14,037 bases of DNA, taken from contig VGVU01000023.1 of the NCBI GenBank assembly GCA_016873905.1, positions 1-14,037 on the forward strand, given 5' to 3'. Under the pieces are notes generated by a model, which ran no database searches, was not told where the DNA came from, and was given only the letters and a program-made list of their open reading frames with translations. Source of the DNA: Betaproteobacteria bacterium. Its GTDB lineage: Bacteria > Pseudomonadota > Gammaproteobacteria > Burkholderiales > Thiobacillaceae. Of the stretch, positions 13,849-14,037 are shown piece by piece; position 1 is the first letter of the stretch, and every line of letters begins with the position of its first letter. The translations under genes were made by a program, and so were the position numbers.

Positions 13849-14037
13849 TTAACCACAGATGGCGGTCAATGCTGCCAATAACGCGGTGCATTCTGCATCC
13901 GTCCCCACTGTAATGCGCAGAAAGGGGTCAATGCGCAGCGGGCGTTTAAAGTGGCGCACGATGATGCTGCGGCTGCGCAAGGCCGCGGCCAGGTCAACGC
14001 CGGCATAGGCAGGATGACGGGCAAACACGAAGTTGGC
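13849..14037 (-). CDS. hisC: Histidinol-phosphate aminotransferase HisC (5' part outside window)
   Basis: Only the last 62 codons are in the window, ending with TAA at 13849-13851. The fragment reads ANFVFARHPAYAGVDLAAALRSRSIIVRHF, then LRIDPFLRITVGTDAECTALLAAL. This is the C-terminal small-domain end of a class I/II PLP aminotransferase. FLRITVGT carries the conserved arginine that binds the substrate phosphate or carboxylate in this family. Its position just upstream of hisB supports HisC over other aminotransferases: it would convert the HisB product to histidinol phosphate using glutamate. The residues around the PLP lysine lie outside the window and cannot be checked. Confidence 0.9.
   Translation of the reverse strand, partial: ANFVFARHPAYAGVDLAAALRSRSIIVRHFKRPLRIDPFLRITVGTDAECTALLAALTAICG

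Noticed and set aside
13820..13891. Upstream start for hisB adding 24 residues
   Set aside because: It overlaps the hisC end and stop codon, and the added residues do not resemble dehydratases; the domain begins at the ATG at 13819.
1..14037. Mobile element, CRISPR array, tRNA/rRNA or novel defence cluster
   Set aside because: No transposase, integrase, regularly spaced repeats, tRNA-like cloverleaf or unexplained gene was seen. Nearly all of the window is accounted for by conserved housekeeping and transport genes.

Overview
This window looks like ordinary chromosomal DNA from a GC-rich proteobacterium. The order hisC-hisB-hisH-hisA-hisF-hisI-hisE, then a HIT-family gene, then tatA-tatB-tatC, together with separate hisI and hisE and a monofunctional hisB, is the arrangement I associate with betaproteobacteria. 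I cannot name a genus. Every gene I can support is on the minus strand, so transcription runs from high to low coordinates. The window cuts the last gene (an RND pump, 3' end missing) and the first one (hisC, only the last 62 codons present).

Region 1 (about 14037 to 10001) is the distal histidine operon: hisC (partial), hisB, hisH, hisA, hisF, hisI, hisE and hinT. The genes are packed with gaps of 2 to 29 bases or with 4-base ATGA overlaps. HisH and HisF form the imidazole-glycerol-phosphate synthase, HisA feeds them, HisI and HisE carry out the early phosphoribosyl-ATP steps, and HisB and HisC follow. hinT, encoding a purine nucleoside phosphoramidase-like protein, is translationally coupled to hisE.

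Region 2 (9983 to 8290) is tatA-tatB-tatC, the complete twin-arginine translocase. It starts 17 bases after hinT and may be co-transcribed with the his genes.

Region 3 (8289 to 6796) holds a control region of about 290 bases and one ammonium transporter gene, amt, with no glnK beside it. The control region is the most interesting part of the window. It has a near-consensus sigma-54 promoter (TGGCAT-N5-TTGCT) 40 bases upstream of the amt start, an IHF-like site, and an NtrC-like palindrome (TGCACC-N5-GGTGCG) about 220 bp from the predicted transcription start. A 15-bp inverted repeat spans the same region.

Region 4 (6796 to 1) is a tripartite RND efflux operon, mdtA-mdtB-mdtC, with ATGA overlaps at both junctions and a strong GC-rich hairpin separating it from amt. 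MdtA is the periplasmic adaptor; MdtB and MdtC are the two inner-membrane pump subunits. No outer-membrane channel or two-component regulator is visible.

I found no mobile element, CRISPR array, RNA gene or novel defence-like system. The findings are mainly about regulation and gene junctions.
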